A stretch of DNA of 64,000 bases from Streptomyces europaeiscabiei. GTDB taxonomy: Bacteria > Actinomycetota > Actinomycetes > Streptomycetales > Streptomycetaceae. The stretch lies in NCBI RefSeq assembly GCF_036346855.1, contig NZ_CP107841.1:3476001-3540000 (forward strand), in the 5' to 3' direction. The position numbers and the translations under genes are program-made. The notes below the pieces were generated by a model that saw only the letters and a list, made by a program, of their open reading frames with translations, made no database searches and was not told the DNA's origin. Shown one piece after another: positions 1 through 8,384 of the stretch. Every line of letters starts with the position of its first letter. The stretch's first letter is position 1.

Positions 1-265
1 CGGCGACCTGGACGGTCGTCTCGCCGTAGGTGACGCGGATGCGGTCACCGGGCCGGTAGCCGCGCACCTCACCCGTGTCGCCCGCGTCGGTCTCGTACGC
101 GGTGCCGCGCTCGGGAGTGAGCCGCGCCCCGGCCCCGAGCCACAGCTCCAGCCCGCGCGGTCCGCTGATGAACTCCCATACGGCGGCGGGTGACTGGGGC
201 AGGGTGCGGGAGACGCCGACTTCCCACCCGGCGCCCTTGGTGAGTCCGGTGGATCGCATGGTCAT
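1..265 (-). CDS. SRPBCC/AHSA1-family protein, 3' end cut by window edge
   Basis: This is the N-terminal 88 residues of a START/Bet v1-like protein; the rest lies beyond the left edge. The start 'MTMRSTGLTKGAGWEVGVSR' is followed by a stretch typical of AHSA1-type SRPBCC domains ('SPAAVWEFISGPRGLELWLG'). The ATG at 265 has a GAAAGGG-type ribosome site just upstream; the ATG at 259 is an in-frame alternative. It lies 41 bp downstream of the CGNR regulator gene on the same strand, so the two are probably cotranscribed. Pairs of a small DNA-binding regulator and an AHSA1 protein are common in actinobacteria. Ligand and function cannot be read from the sequence. Confidence 0.8.
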   Translation of the reverse strand, partial: MTMRSTGLTKGAGWEVGVSRTLPQSPAAVWEFISGPRGLELWLGAGARLTPERGTAYETDAGDTGEVRGYRPGDRIRVTYGETTVQVA

Positions 266-306
266 GAGGATCACCCTTTCTCGTGGACTGCTGCTCGACC
301 GGACCG

Positions 307-978
307 CTACTCGACCGGCGCCGCCCCGGAGCGGCGCACGCGGTGGGCGCGGACCTTGTGGCGGTTGCCGCAGTGCTCCATCGAGCACCAGCGGCGGCGG
401 CCGGGGCGGGAGGTGTCGACGTAGAGGAGGTAACAGCGGTCGCCGGCGCACATGCGGATCCGTTCCGCGTACGGCCCGGTGAGGAGGTCGACGGCGTCGC
501 GGGCGACCGTGGACAGGAGCTGCGCCCCGGTCGCCGTACCGGCGGCCCAGCCCCGGGCGCCGTCCGCGCCGATGGCGGGGGCGAGCGGCGGTCGGGCGGC
601 GGCTTCGTTGACGAGGTCGAGATCGACGGTGTCGGCCGGGGCTATACCCAGCTCGGGGAGGCCGCCGCCGACGACGCGGGAGACGACCGTACGGGTCAGC
701 GCGTCGCGCAGCCCCCGGGCGTACGCCACGTCGCCCTCCGTGACACGCAGGGCGAGCGGCGTGGGGGTGAGCCGGGACTGATCGACCCATTCGACCAGGT
801 CATCGGGGGTGTGCAACACCTCGTAGCGCGTCAGGGCGCCCGGACCTCCGGTGACGAGCAGCTCCAGGCAGAGGGCGCCCGGATCGAACCGGAAGACGTT
901 CCCGGAGTAGGACCTCAGCCGGATGCCCGACACTCCCGACACCCCCTTCGAAGTCGATGCCCTGGACGACAAAGCCAT
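307..978 (-). CDS. CGNR zinc-finger / ABATE-domain transcriptional regulator
   Basis: The 223-residue protein has an N-terminal ABATE (stress-induced regulator) domain and a C-terminal CGNR zinc finger. The finger reads 'MCAGDRCYLLYVDTSRPGRR' and then 'WCSMEHCGNRHKVRAHR', giving the Cys pairs and the signature CGNR. The family binds DNA through this finger and usually regulates nearby genes. The ATG at 978 lies inside a perfect inverted repeat shared with the divergent VOC gene, with a -10-like TATATT (985-990) 6 nt upstream, so the mRNA is probably leaderless. A later start inside the first 20 codons is possible. It probably controls itself, the AHSA1 gene and the VOC gene; that is inference. 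Confidence 0.85.
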   Translation of the reverse strand: MALSSRASTSKGVSGVSGIRLRSYSGNVFRFDPGALCLELLVTGGPGALTRYEVLHTPDDLVEWVDQSRLTPTPLALRVTEGDVAYARGLRDALTRTVVSRVVGGGLPELGIAPADTVDLDLVNEAAARPPLAPAIGADGARGWAAGTATGAQLLSTVARDAVDLLTGPYAERIRMCAGDRCYLLYVDTSRPGRRRWCSMEHCGNRHKVRAHRVRRSGAAPVE

Positions 979-1002
979 GTAACCAATATAACCGGTTACA
1001 TG
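976..1002. promoter_or_regulatory. Overlapping divergent leaderless promoters within a 9-9-9 inverted repeat
   Basis: Arms CATGTAACC (976-984) and GGTTACATG (994-1002) are perfect reverse complements separated by 9 nt. Each arm contains the ATG of one divergent gene (978 minus, 1000 plus). TATAAC (987-992) serves the plus gene and TATATT (985-990 read on minus) the minus gene, each 6-7 nt from its ATG. The inner ten bases TAACCGGTTA (989-998) are also palindromic. An operator occupied here would block both promoters. Confidence 0.65.
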
Positions 1003-1458
1003 ACTGCCGCACTGAACTGGAAACTGGTCGTGGACACGCGGGACGCCCAGCCCCTGGCCGACTTCTGGGCCGCGGCGCTGGGGTACGAGGTGGAGGACCC
1101 GAGCACACTGGTCACCCATCTCCTCGCCACGGGCGACCTCCCCGAGACCGCCGTCACCGAGCACAACGGCCACCACGTCTTCCGCGGCTACGCCGCGGTC
1201 CGCCACCCCGACGACCCGTACGACCCGTTCACCGGCATCGGCAAGGGCCGCCGCCTCCTCTTCCAGGACGTCCCCGAACCCAAGACGGCCAAGAACCGCC
1301 TCCACATCGACATCCACGCCGGACCCGGCGGCCTGGACGCGCTGGTCACCCGCCTGGAAACCCTGGGCGCCACCCGCGTCGAGGAGTTCGACAGGGGCCC
1401 GGCGGGGCACTGGTGGGTGATGCGGGATCCGGAGGGGAACGAGTTCTGCGCGGCGTAG
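1000..1458 (+). CDS. VOC-family (glyoxalase-like) protein
   Basis: This 152-residue single-domain protein is of the vicinal oxygen chelate fold (glyoxalase_6-like). It opens with 'WKLVVDTRDAQPLADFWAAA', has the mid-domain 'KNRLHIDIHAG' and ends with 'WWVMRDPEGNEFCAA', the usual VOC C-terminal strand with a metal-ligand-type Glu. The ATG at 1000 is preceded by TATAAC 7 nt upstream, so the transcript is predicted to begin at the start codon. It is divergent from the CGNR regulator, which makes coregulation likely. The substrate is unknown; VOC proteins of this type include isomerases, dioxygenases and drug-binding proteins. Confidence 0.85.
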   Translation: MTAALNWKLVVDTRDAQPLADFWAAALGYEVEDPSTLVTHLLATGDLPETAVTEHNGHHVFRGYAAVRHPDDPYDPFTGIGKGRRLLFQDVPEPKTAKNRLHIDIHAGPGGLDALVTRLETLGATRVEEFDRGPAGHWWVMRDPEGNEFCAA

Positions 1459-1525
1459 GCGCGGCCGACCGCTCCCCGCCCTGCCGTGCACTCCCCTGCC
1501 CTCCCCTGCCCTGCCGTGCCCTGCC

Positions 1526-1551
1526 GTGCCCCCGTTCCGGGGTGGGGGCAC
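1526..1551. terminator. Bidirectional hairpin between convergent genes
   Basis: GTGCCCCC (1526-1533) and GGGGGCAC (1544-1551) form a perfect 8-bp stem with a 10-nt loop. It lies between the end of the VOC gene and the end of the DUF4394 gene, which converge. There is no T-tract, as is usual for Streptomyces hairpin terminators. Confidence 0.6.
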
Positions 1552-1575
1552 CCATCGACCCCCACCCCGGACCCG

Positions 1576-2526
1576 TCAGCCCTGTCGCAGCGGGATCGCC
1601 AGGTCCATCACCTGCCGCTTCTTCGGGAAGCCACCGGTCGGACTCGCCTTCCCCGTCAGCAGGTCGACGCTGAACACCTGCGCCCCCGTCACCGCGTATC
1701 CGGCGTTCACGCCGCTCCTCGTCGAGCTGTAGATGTCGAACCCGGAGTCCGGCGGGGTGTCGACGCCGAGCCTGCCGGTGGGGGCGAGGTTGCCGGCGTT
1801 GGCCGGGGACTGGACGGCGACCTGGTCCTGGGCGGTGTCGAGGTCGAAGAGGGTGGTCGCGGTGGTGGTGTCGAGGTCGTTGTTCGTGTACGCCGCCCCG
1901 GTCACCCCCTGGGCGGTGGCGCCGGCCGTGGCGGGCGGGACCGGCGGGTTGCCGAGGGTGCCGTCGACCGCCGTGGTGCCCGCGGCCGGGGCGCCCTGGG
2001 GGTCGTCGAGGTTGTGGCGGAGGTTCTGGCCGGTGTCGCTGATGACGCGGAGCCGGTTGGCGGCGGGGTTGAAGTCGACGCCGTACGCCTTGCCCTGGAG
2101 GGCGGCCGTGAGCTGGGAGACCTTGGTGGCCTTGGCGCCCACCTCGCGGATCGTGTAGATGCCGCCCTTGTCGCCGACGCCGTACAGCTTGTTGTTCTGG
2201 ACGCGGTAGTCGATGCCGACGAGCCTCGTGTCGCCCTTGAGGCCGCCGACCTTGCCGAGCGGGACGGCGGCGCCGGGCCTGTCGACGCGGAAGACGACGA
2301 GCCGCTGGTCGGCGGTGAGACCGATGGCCTTCAGGCCGCTGGGCACCTTCGCCCCGCCCACCGGGCTGCCGCCCTTGGACTCGATGCCGGCCACTGCGTC
2401 GCCCTCCGAAGCCCCGGACGACCCCGCCGACGCGGACGATCCGCCCAGCGCCCCCGCCCCGACCGCGCCGACCGTCCCGATCGCCACCGCCATCGTGATT
2501 ACGCCGATGATCGCTTGCTTGCGCAT
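1576..2526 (-). CDS. Secreted DUF4394 domain protein
   Basis: The 316-residue protein begins 'MRKQAIIGVITMAVAIGTVG', an N-terminal signal sequence, followed by a low-complexity Gly/Ser/Ala linker and then a DUF4394 domain (predicted beta-propeller). Typical DUF4394 phrases are 'LVGIDYRVQNNKLYGVGDKG', 'KAYGVDFNPAANRLRVISD' and 'LYGVG'-like repeats. The ATG at 2526 has a GGGGGC ribosome site; longer upstream frames have no coding character. It is probably exported to the envelope or medium. Function is unknown for the family. The next gene upstream is divergent across about 210 bp that must hold both promoters. Confidence 0.85.
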   Translation of the reverse strand: MRKQAIIGVITMAVAIGTVGAVGAGALGGSSASAGSSGASEGDAVAGIESKGGSPVGGAKVPSGLKAIGLTADQRLVVFRVDRPGAAVPLGKVGGLKGDTRLVGIDYRVQNNKLYGVGDKGGIYTIREVGAKATKVSQLTAALQGKAYGVDFNPAANRLRVISDTGQNLRHNLDDPQGAPAAGTTAVDGTLGNPPVPPATAGATAQGVTGAAYTNNDLDTTTATTLFDLDTAQDQVAVQSPANAGNLAPTGRLGVDTPPDSGFDIYSSTRSGVNAGYAVTGAQVFSVDLLTGKASPTGGFPKKRQVMDLAIPLRQG

Positions 2527-2738
2527 GTACGCCCCCGTGAAGATGCGCGGACCCGCCCCATGCGGGCCGTATGTCATCTCGTTCGGAGCGGCGGTCGGGG
2601 TGGATTGGTGCCCGGGCAGGATATTTCTCCCTTCGTTCCGGAAATTCCCCATGACGCTCCGTTGGACACGGCTCACCCCTTCTCGGAGAATTTGGGTTGT
2701 CGGCGCACAGTCACCTCCGCGCCGCCCGAGGAGGCGCC

Positions 2739-3875
2739 ATGACCATCCGTATCGCCACCTTCAACGCCGAGAACCTCTTCCAGCGCCCCAAGGCCTTCGG
2801 TCTCGCCGACGAAGAGCGGCGCAAGAAGATCCTGGAGGACTTCGCCACTCTGGTCTCCCTCCTCGACCGTGATCCCTACACGGCCCCGGACAAGCGGAAG
2901 ATCGCCGCACTGCTGGAAGAACACACCTACAACAGCACCCGGGCCGAGCCGCGTTCGATCATCGTCAACGAGCCCCGCGGTGGCGCCAAGTTGCACACGA
3001 CGAGCAAGGGCGCGGACGACCGGACCGTCGTCAAAGTGATCGCGAACGGCCGTTCTTCATGGGCTGGTTGGGCCGAACTCGAGCGGGGCGACATCCGGCG
3101 GATCGCCGTGGAGAACACCGCCCGGGTGATAGCCGAGGTCGACGCCGACATACTGCTGACGGTCGAGGTGGAGGACCGGCTCACGCTGGACCGCTTCAAC
3201 ACCCAGATCCTCAACACCGAGATCCTGGGCGCCTCGTCGGGCGCCCGCCCGTACCCCTACAACCTGCTGGTCGACGGCAACGACAGCCGGGGCATCGACG
3301 TGGGCATCCTCAGCCGCTTCCCCGTCCGGTCCGTTCGCTCGCACATCTTCGACGGGACCGAGAAGGGCGGCGATCCGGTCTTCAGCCGGGACTGCCCCGA
3401 GTTCGAGATAGAGCTACCGGGCGGCGACTCCCTGTGGGTCCTCGGCAACCACTTGAAGAGCAAGGGCTTCGGCACGGCCAAGCAGAACGACGAGAAGCGT
3501 CTGAAGCAGGCCAAGGAGGTCAGGAAGATCTACCGGGAGGCACTCAAGCGCTCGGCCCACGTCGTGGTTGCCGGAGACCTCAACGACTTCTTCGACAGCC
3601 CGCCGATCATGGCCCTGCGCCGCGCCGGCCTGAAGGAAGCGATGACCCACAGGAGCTACGAGGGAACCCCCGGCACCCACGGCACCGGCAACTCCCCCGA
3701 GCAGAAACTCGATTACCTCATGTTCTCCCCAGAGCTGTGGGCCCGGGTCCAGGGCGTCGACGTCGAGCGGCGCGGCGGTTGGGCCCCGAGAACCTTCGAG
3801 TCGTTCGAGACCGTGACATCGAAGATCACCAGGGCCTCGGACCACGCGGCTCTCTTCGCCGACCTGGACCTGTAG
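2739..3875 (+). CDS. Endonuclease/exonuclease/phosphatase (EEP) family protein
   Basis: The 378-residue protein has an EEP (DNase I-like) fold. The first strand 'TIRIATFNAENLFQRPKAF' carries the metal-binding Asn/Glu. Later come 'NDSRGIDVGILSRFPV', 'VVVAGDLNDFFDSPP' with the catalytic Asp/Asn pair, and 'ASDHAALFADLDL' with the terminal Asp-His. All catalytic landmarks are present, so it should be an active metal-dependent phosphodiesterase or nuclease. There is no signal peptide. The ATG at 2739 has an ideal GAGGAGG site. The substrate is not determinable; the gene stands alone and ends at a REP-type hairpin. Confidence 0.88.
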   Translation: MTIRIATFNAENLFQRPKAFGLADEERRKKILEDFATLVSLLDRDPYTAPDKRKIAALLEEHTYNSTRAEPRSIIVNEPRGGAKLHTTSKGADDRTVVKVIANGRSSWAGWAELERGDIRRIAVENTARVIAEVDADILLTVEVEDRLTLDRFNTQILNTEILGASSGARPYPYNLLVDGNDSRGIDVGILSRFPVRSVRSHIFDGTEKGGDPVFSRDCPEFEIELPGGDSLWVLGNHLKSKGFGTAKQNDEKRLKQAKEVRKIYREALKRSAHVVVAGDLNDFFDSPPIMALRRAGLKEAMTHRSYEGTPGTHGTGNSPEQKLDYLMFSPELWARVQGVDVERRGGWAPRTFESFETVTSKITRASDHAALFADLDL

Positions 3876-3883
3876 AAACGCCG

Positions 3884-3917
3884 AGTTCCCCGCACCCCGT
3901 AAGGGGCGCGGGGAACT
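3884..3917. terminator. REP-family hairpin between convergent genes
   Basis: AGTTCCCCGC (3884-3893) pairs with GCGGGGAACT (3908-3917), with an inner CCCC/GGGG stem and one mismatch. It is followed by CGCGACCAGCC. The same sequence recurs at 16195, 45584, 45848, 47288 and 51157. Here it can act as terminator for both the EEP gene and glyS. Confidence 0.65.
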
Positions 3918-3990
3918 GCGCGACCAGCCACGGACAACCCGCGGCCGGTCGATCACCCAAGCCAGGCGGACGCGAACCCGGTTCCCACCA

Positions 3991-5373
3991 TCACGCGCCG
4001 ACGAGCCGACCCGCGAGGTATCCCTCGATCTGGTCGAGAGACACCCGCTCCTGCTTCATCGAGTCCCGCTCACGCACGGTCACCGCGTTGTCGTCCAGCG
4101 TGTCGAAGTCGACCGTCACGCAGTACGGCGTACCGATCTCGTCCTGGCGACGGTACCGGCGCCCGATCGCACCCGCGTCGTCGAAGTCGATGTTCCAGTT
4201 CTGCCGCAGCGCCGTCGCGAGCCCCTTCGCCTTCGGGGACAGCTCGGGGTTGCGGGACAGCGGAAGCACCGCCACCTTCACCGGCGCGATGCGGTGGTCC
4301 AGCCGCAGCACCGTGCGCTTCTCCAGCTTGCCCTTGGCGTTGGGCGCCTCGTCCTCGGTGTACGCGTCGAGGAGGAACGCCAGCATCGTGCGGCCGACAC
4401 CGGCCGCCGGCTCGATGACGAACGGCGTGTACCGCTCGCTCGATTCCTGGTCGTAGTACGACAGGTCCTGGCCGGAGGCCTTGGAGTGGGCGGAGAGGTC
4501 GTAGTCGGTGCGGTTGGCGACGCCCTCCAGCTCACCCCACTCGTTGCCGCCGAACTGGAAGCGGTACTCGATGTCGGCGGTGCGCTTGGAGTAGTGGGAG
4601 AGCTTCTCGGCCGGGTGGTCGTACCAGCGCATGTTCTCCTCGCGCATGCCCAGGCCGGTGTACCAGTTCCACCGCTCCTGCATCCAGTACTCCTGCCACT
4701 TCTCGTCCTCGCCCGGCTTGACGAAGAACTCCATCTCCATCTGCTCGAACTCGCGGGTGCGGAAGATGAAGTTGCCGGGCGTGATCTCGTTGCGGAAGGA
4801 CTTGCCCATCTGGGCGATGCCGAACGGGGGCTTGCGGCGCGAAGTGGTCTGCACCTGGGCGAAGTTGGTGAAGATGCCCTGGGCGGTCTCGGGGCGCAGG
4901 TAGGCGACGGAGCCGGTGTCCTGGGTGGGGCCGAGGTGGGTGGAGAGCAGACCCGAGAACTGCTTGGGCTCGGTGAACTGGCCCTTGGTGCCACAGTTGG
5001 GGCAGTTAACGTCCGCGAGGCCGTTCTCCGGCAGGCGGCCCTTCTTCGCCTCGTACGCCTCCTCCAGGTGGTCCGCGCGGAACCGCTTGTGGCAGGAGGT
5101 GCACTCGGTGAGCGGGTCGGAGAAGGTGGCGACGTGGCCGGAGGCGACCCAGACCTCGGGGGCCAGGATGACGGACGAGTCGATACCGACGACGTCCTCG
5201 CGCGACGTCACCATGTAGCGCCACCACTGACGCTTGATGTTCTCCTTGAGCTCGACACCCAGCGGTCCGTAGTCCCAGGCGGCCTTCTGGCCGCCGTAGA
5301 TCTCGCTGCAGGGGAATACGAAGCCTCGGCGCTTGCTCAGGCTGACGATGGTGTCGATCTTGTCGGCGGCCAC
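3991..5373 (-). CDS. glyS: Glycine--tRNA ligase (dimeric, class II)
   Basis: The 460-residue length matches the single-chain alpha2-type glycyl-tRNA synthetase of actinobacteria and eukaryotes, not the alpha/beta enzyme. It begins '[20 protein letters not shown]'. Motif 2 is seen in '[20 protein letters not shown]' and motif 3 in '[14 protein letters not shown]'. Two CxxC pairs ('CTSCHKRF' and 'NCPNCGTKG') form the zinc site. The C-terminal anticodon-binding domain begins near '[14 protein letters not shown]'. It charges tRNA-Gly in the cytoplasm and is expected to be essential. The start is GTG at 5373 with an AGAGAG site. It is divergent from znuA across about 215 bp. Confidence 0.97.
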   Translation of the reverse strand: MAADKIDTIVSLSKRRGFVFPCSEIYGGQKAAWDYGPLGVELKENIKRQWWRYMVTSREDVVGIDSSVILAPEVWVASGHVATFSDPLTECTSCHKRFRADHLEEAYEAKKGRLPENGLADVNCPNCGTKGQFTEPKQFSGLLSTHLGPTQDTGSVAYLRPETAQGIFTNFAQVQTTSRRKPPFGIAQMGKSFRNEITPGNFIFRTREFEQMEMEFFVKPGEDEKWQEYWMQERWNWYTGLGMREENMRWYDHPAEKLSHYSKRTADIEYRFQFGGNEWGELEGVANRTDYDLSAHSKASGQDLSYYDQESSERYTPFVIEPAAGVGRTMLAFLLDAYTEDEAPNAKGKLEKRTVLRLDHRIAPVKVAVLPLSRNPELSPKAKGLATALRQNWNIDFDDAGAIGRRYRRQDEIGTPYCVTVDFDTLDDNAVTVRERDSMKQERVSLDQIEGYLAGRLVGA

Positions 5374-5552
5374 GGTGCTCTCTTCATTACGACGACGGGC
5401 GACGAAGCGCTGCGCTCCTGGAGGGAAGCGAACGCGCTTCAGAGCGAATGCCTCAGGTTACCGGCGGGGCCTCCCCTCCGATCAAATCGGTTCGGAGACG
5501 GAGACGGCGAGAGCCGGACAAAGGCCTTACCAAGGGCTTACCACCAGGCTTG

Positions 5553-5590
5553 TTGACAATCGTTTCCAGATAAGATGAAAATGACTGTCA
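5553..5590 (+). promoter_or_regulatory. znuA promoter with Zur-box-like palindrome
   Basis: TTGACA (5553-5558) is a perfect -35 hexamer. Eighteen bases further is GAAAAT (5577-5582), a plausible -10 placing the transcript start at or next to the ATG at 5590. The 15-mer TGAAAATGACTGTCA (5576-5590) resembles the inverted-repeat Zur operator of Streptomyces and covers the -10 region and the start. TGACAATCGTTTCCA (5554-5568) is a weaker second palindrome. Zinc-dependent repression by the zur product encoded four genes downstream is the expected control. Confidence 0.6.
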
Positions 5591-6552
5591 TGAACGTAGT
5601 ACGACGACGACTCCTGATACCCGCGGCGGCGACCGCGGCCGCCGCCCTGAGCCTCACCACGCTCTCGGCCTGCTCCACCGACAGTGCCGCCGCCGGCAAC
5701 ACGGACAAGTTCGACGTGGTCGCGTCGTTCTACCCGATGGCCTTCCTCGCCGAGCAGATCGGCGGGAAGTACGTGAACGTCACCAGTCTGACCGAACCCG
5801 GCCAGGAGCCGCACGACCTGGAGATCAGCGCCAAGCAGACCGCCGCGCTCCAGGAGTCGGACGCCGTGCTCTACCTCAAGGGTCTGCAGCCCTCCGTGGA
5901 CGACGCGGTCGCGCAGTCCGAGCTGAAGACGAAGATCGACGCCGCCACACTGACGGCCATGGAACACCACGGCAACGAGGTCGGCGGCCACTCGGAGGAG
6001 CACGACGAGCACGAGAACGAGGAACTGGCGGGCAAGGACCCCCACGTCTGGCTCGACCCCGTGAAGTACGCGGAGATCGCCAAGGGCGTCGGTGCCGCCT
6101 TCGAGAAGGCCGACCCGGACCACGCGGACACCTACAAGACCAACACCGAGGCCCTGGTCGAGAAGCTGGGCGCGCTGAACGACCAGTTCGAGAACGGTCT
6201 GAAGACCACCGACACCAAGGTCTTCATCACCACCCACGCCGCCTTCGGCTACCTCGCCGAGCGCTACGGCCTCACCGAGGAGGCCATCTCCGGCCTCGAC
6301 CCCGAGTCCGAGCCGAGTGCCGCGCGGGTCAAGGCACTTGAGAAGATGGCGAAGGCCGACGGTGTGACCACCGTGTTCTACGAGACACTGGTCAGCGACA
6401 AGACCGCGAAGACCATCGCCGCCGACGCGAACCTCAAGACGGACGTCCTCGACCCGATCGAGGGCATCACCGAGAAGTCGCGCGGCAAGGACTACTTCTC
6501 GGTGCAGGAAGCCAACCTCAAGGCGCTCCGGACCGCCCTGGGAGCCAAGTGA
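5590..6552 (+). CDS. znuA: Zinc ABC transporter, substrate-binding lipoprotein
   Basis: This is the cluster A-I (ZnuA/TroA) solute-binding protein. It has an N-terminal lipoprotein signal with lipobox 'TTLSACS', the start 'FDVVASFYPMAFLAEQIGG', and an acidic His-rich loop around 'EHHGNEVGGHSEEHDEHENE' that is diagnostic for zinc binders. The metal-ligand landmark 'DPHVWLDPVKYAEIA' follows. The protein captures extracellular Zn(II) and passes it to ZnuB. Three in-frame ATGs exist at 5575, 5581 and 5590; the last fits the promoter geometry as a leaderless start and gives 320 residues. znuC follows after 19 bp. Confidence 0.95.
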   Translation: MNVVRRRLLIPAAATAAAALSLTTLSACSTDSAAAGNTDKFDVVASFYPMAFLAEQIGGKYVNVTSLTEPGQEPHDLEISAKQTAALQESDAVLYLKGLQPSVDDAVAQSELKTKIDAATLTAMEHHGNEVGGHSEEHDEHENEELAGKDPHVWLDPVKYAEIAKGVGAAFEKADPDHADTYKTNTEALVEKLGALNDQFENGLKTTDTKVFITTHAAFGYLAERYGLTEEAISGLDPESEPSAARVKALEKMAKADGVTTVFYETLVSDKTAKTIAADANLKTDVLDPIEGITEKSRGKDYFSVQEANLKALRTALGAK

Positions 6553-6571
6553 TCACTCGGAGGCAGCAGGC

Positions 6572-7339
6572 ATGACCGAGCCCGTCATCTCGCTCCGCGG
6601 CGTCCGCGCAGAACTGGGCTCGCGCACGGTCCTGCGCGGCATCGACCTCACCGTTCACCGCGGTGAGGTCGTCGCGCTGCTCGGCGCCAACGGCTCCGGC
6701 AAGTCCACCGCCGTACGCACGGTGATCGGGCAGGTGCCGCTCAGTGACGGCGAGATCGAGCTGTTCGGCACCCCGCGCCGCCGCTTCCGCGACTGGCGGC
6801 GCCTCGGCTACGTGCCGCAGCGCACGACGGCGGCGGGCGGTGTCCCGGCGACGGTGACGGAGATCGTGGCCTCGGGCCGGCTCTCCCGCACCCGCCTCGG
6901 CATCCTCCGCAGGGCCGACCACGAGGCGATCCGGCGTGCCCTGGACATGGTCGGCATGGCGGACCGCGCCAAGGACTCGGTGAACGCCCTCTCCGGCGGC
7001 CAGCACCAGCGCGTCCTCATCGCCCGCGCCCTCGCCTCCGAACCCGAGCTTCTGATCATGGACGAGCCGATGGCGGGCGTCGACCTGGCCAGCCAGGAGG
7101 TGCTGGCCGCGACCCTGCGCGAGCAGGTCGCGAAGGGCACGACGGTGCTGCTGGTCCTCCACGAACTGGGTCCGCTGGAGCCGCTGATCGACCGCGCGGT
7201 GGTCCTCCGCGACGGCTGTGTCACCCATGACGGCCCGCCCCCGAAGGCGGTCGGCCAGCACGCGCTGCCCGGCCACGACCACGTCCACCCGCACGCGGCA
7301 CCGGGCACGGAGCCGGTCCGTACGGGCCTGCTGAGCTGA
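6572..7339 (+). CDS. znuC: Zinc ABC transporter, ATP-binding protein
   Basis: The 255-residue ABC ATPase has Walker A 'LLGANGSGKSTAV', signature 'NALSGGQHQRVLIARALASE' and Walker B 'LLIMDEPMAGVDLASQ', followed by the switch His in 'LLVLHELGPLEP'. The C-terminus is His-rich ('HALPGHDHVHPHAAPG'), as often seen in metal-uptake ATPases. The ATG at 6572 has a GGAGGCAGCAGG site. It energises zinc import through ZnuB and is cotranscribed with znuA and znuB (20-bp gaps). Confidence 0.96.
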   Translation: MTEPVISLRGVRAELGSRTVLRGIDLTVHRGEVVALLGANGSGKSTAVRTVIGQVPLSDGEIELFGTPRRRFRDWRRLGYVPQRTTAAGGVPATVTEIVASGRLSRTRLGILRRADHEAIRRALDMVGMADRAKDSVNALSGGQHQRVLIARALASEPELLIMDEPMAGVDLASQEVLAATLREQVAKGTTVLLVLHELGPLEPLIDRAVVLRDGCVTHDGPPPKAVGQHALPGHDHVHPHAAPGTEPVRTGLLS

Positions 7340-7359
7340 GAAGGCAGACGGCATTCACG

Positions 7360-8304
7360 ATGGAAATCCTCGACTACGCCTTCATGCAGCGGGCCCTGCT
7401 CGCCGCCGTCCTCGTCGGCATCACCGCCCCCGCGATCGGCATCTACCTCGTCCAGCGCCGCCAGGCCCTCATGGGCGACGGCATCGGCCATGTCGCGATG
7501 ACGGGCGTGGGCCTCGGCTTCATGCTGTCGTGGTCCCCGGTCTGGATGGCGACACTGGTGGCCGTGGTGGGCTCGGTGCTGATGGAGCTGATCCGCTGGT
7601 ACGGCAGGACGCGCGGCGACATCGCCCTCGCCATGCTCTTCTACGGCGGCATGGCGGGCGGTGTGATGCTCATCAACCTCGCGCCCGGCGGGACCAACGC
7701 CAACCTGATGTCGTTCCTCTTCGGCTCGCTGTCGACCGTGTCACAGGAGGACATCACCGCGATCTGCATCCTGGCCGCGTTCGTGATCGTGATGACACTG
7801 GCCCTGCGGCGGCAGCTGTTCGCGGTCAGCCAGGACGAGGAGTTCGCCCGGGTCACCGGCCTGCCCGTGCGCGCGCTGAACCTGCTGACGGCGGTCACGG
7901 CGGCGGTGACCGTGACGGTCGCCATGCGCGTGGTCGGCCTGCTGCTGGTGTCCGCGCTGATGGTCGTCCCCGTCGCCGCCGCGCAGCAGCTCACCCGCAG
8001 TTTCGCGGCCACTTTCGCGATCGCCGTGGCCATCGGGGTGTCCGTGACGATCGGCGGCGCGGTCACCTCGTACTACCGGGACGTACCGCCCGGCGCGACG
8101 ATCGTGCTGCTCGCCATCGCCGTGTTCATGGTGCTCACCGCGCTGGCGACACCGCTGGCCAGGCGGCGCGCGAAGGCCCTGGAAGCGGCCGCCGGCGACC
8201 CGGCGGTCTGTGTGATCCCGAAGCCCGGCGAGGCCGCCGGGGCGGAGGTGGTCAGGGACACGGTTCCGGCCAGCCGGGGCTCCGTCGAGGGGTCCGCGGG
8301 CTGA
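7360..8304 (+). CDS. znuB: Zinc ABC transporter, permease
   Basis: The 314-residue protein is an ABC-3 family permease with about eight hydrophobic segments. The first is near 'RALLAAVLVGITAPAIGIYL'; the family landmark 'QRRQALMGDGIGHVAMTG' follows, and late segments include 'VVGLLLVSALMVVPVAAAQQ'. It forms the membrane channel through which ZnuA-bound zinc enters. The C-terminal 40 residues are hydrophilic and variable. An AGAAGG site precedes the ATG. About 80 bp separate it from zur. Confidence 0.95.
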   Translation: MEILDYAFMQRALLAAVLVGITAPAIGIYLVQRRQALMGDGIGHVAMTGVGLGFMLSWSPVWMATLVAVVGSVLMELIRWYGRTRGDIALAMLFYGGMAGGVMLINLAPGGTNANLMSFLFGSLSTVSQEDITAICILAAFVIVMTLALRRQLFAVSQDEEFARVTGLPVRALNLLTAVTAAVTVTVAMRVVGLLLVSALMVVPVAAAQQLTRSFAATFAIAVAIGVSVTIGGAVTSYYRDVPPGATIVLLAIAVFMVLTALATPLARRRAKALEAAAGDPAVCVIPKPGEAAGAEVVRDTVPASRGSVEGSAG

Positions 8305-8384
8305 CCGGCGTCCGCCCGTAACTCATCGGGCCCGCGCGGACTGGCACAATGGCCCCCGCAAGACCGCTACGCGAGGAGGCAACG

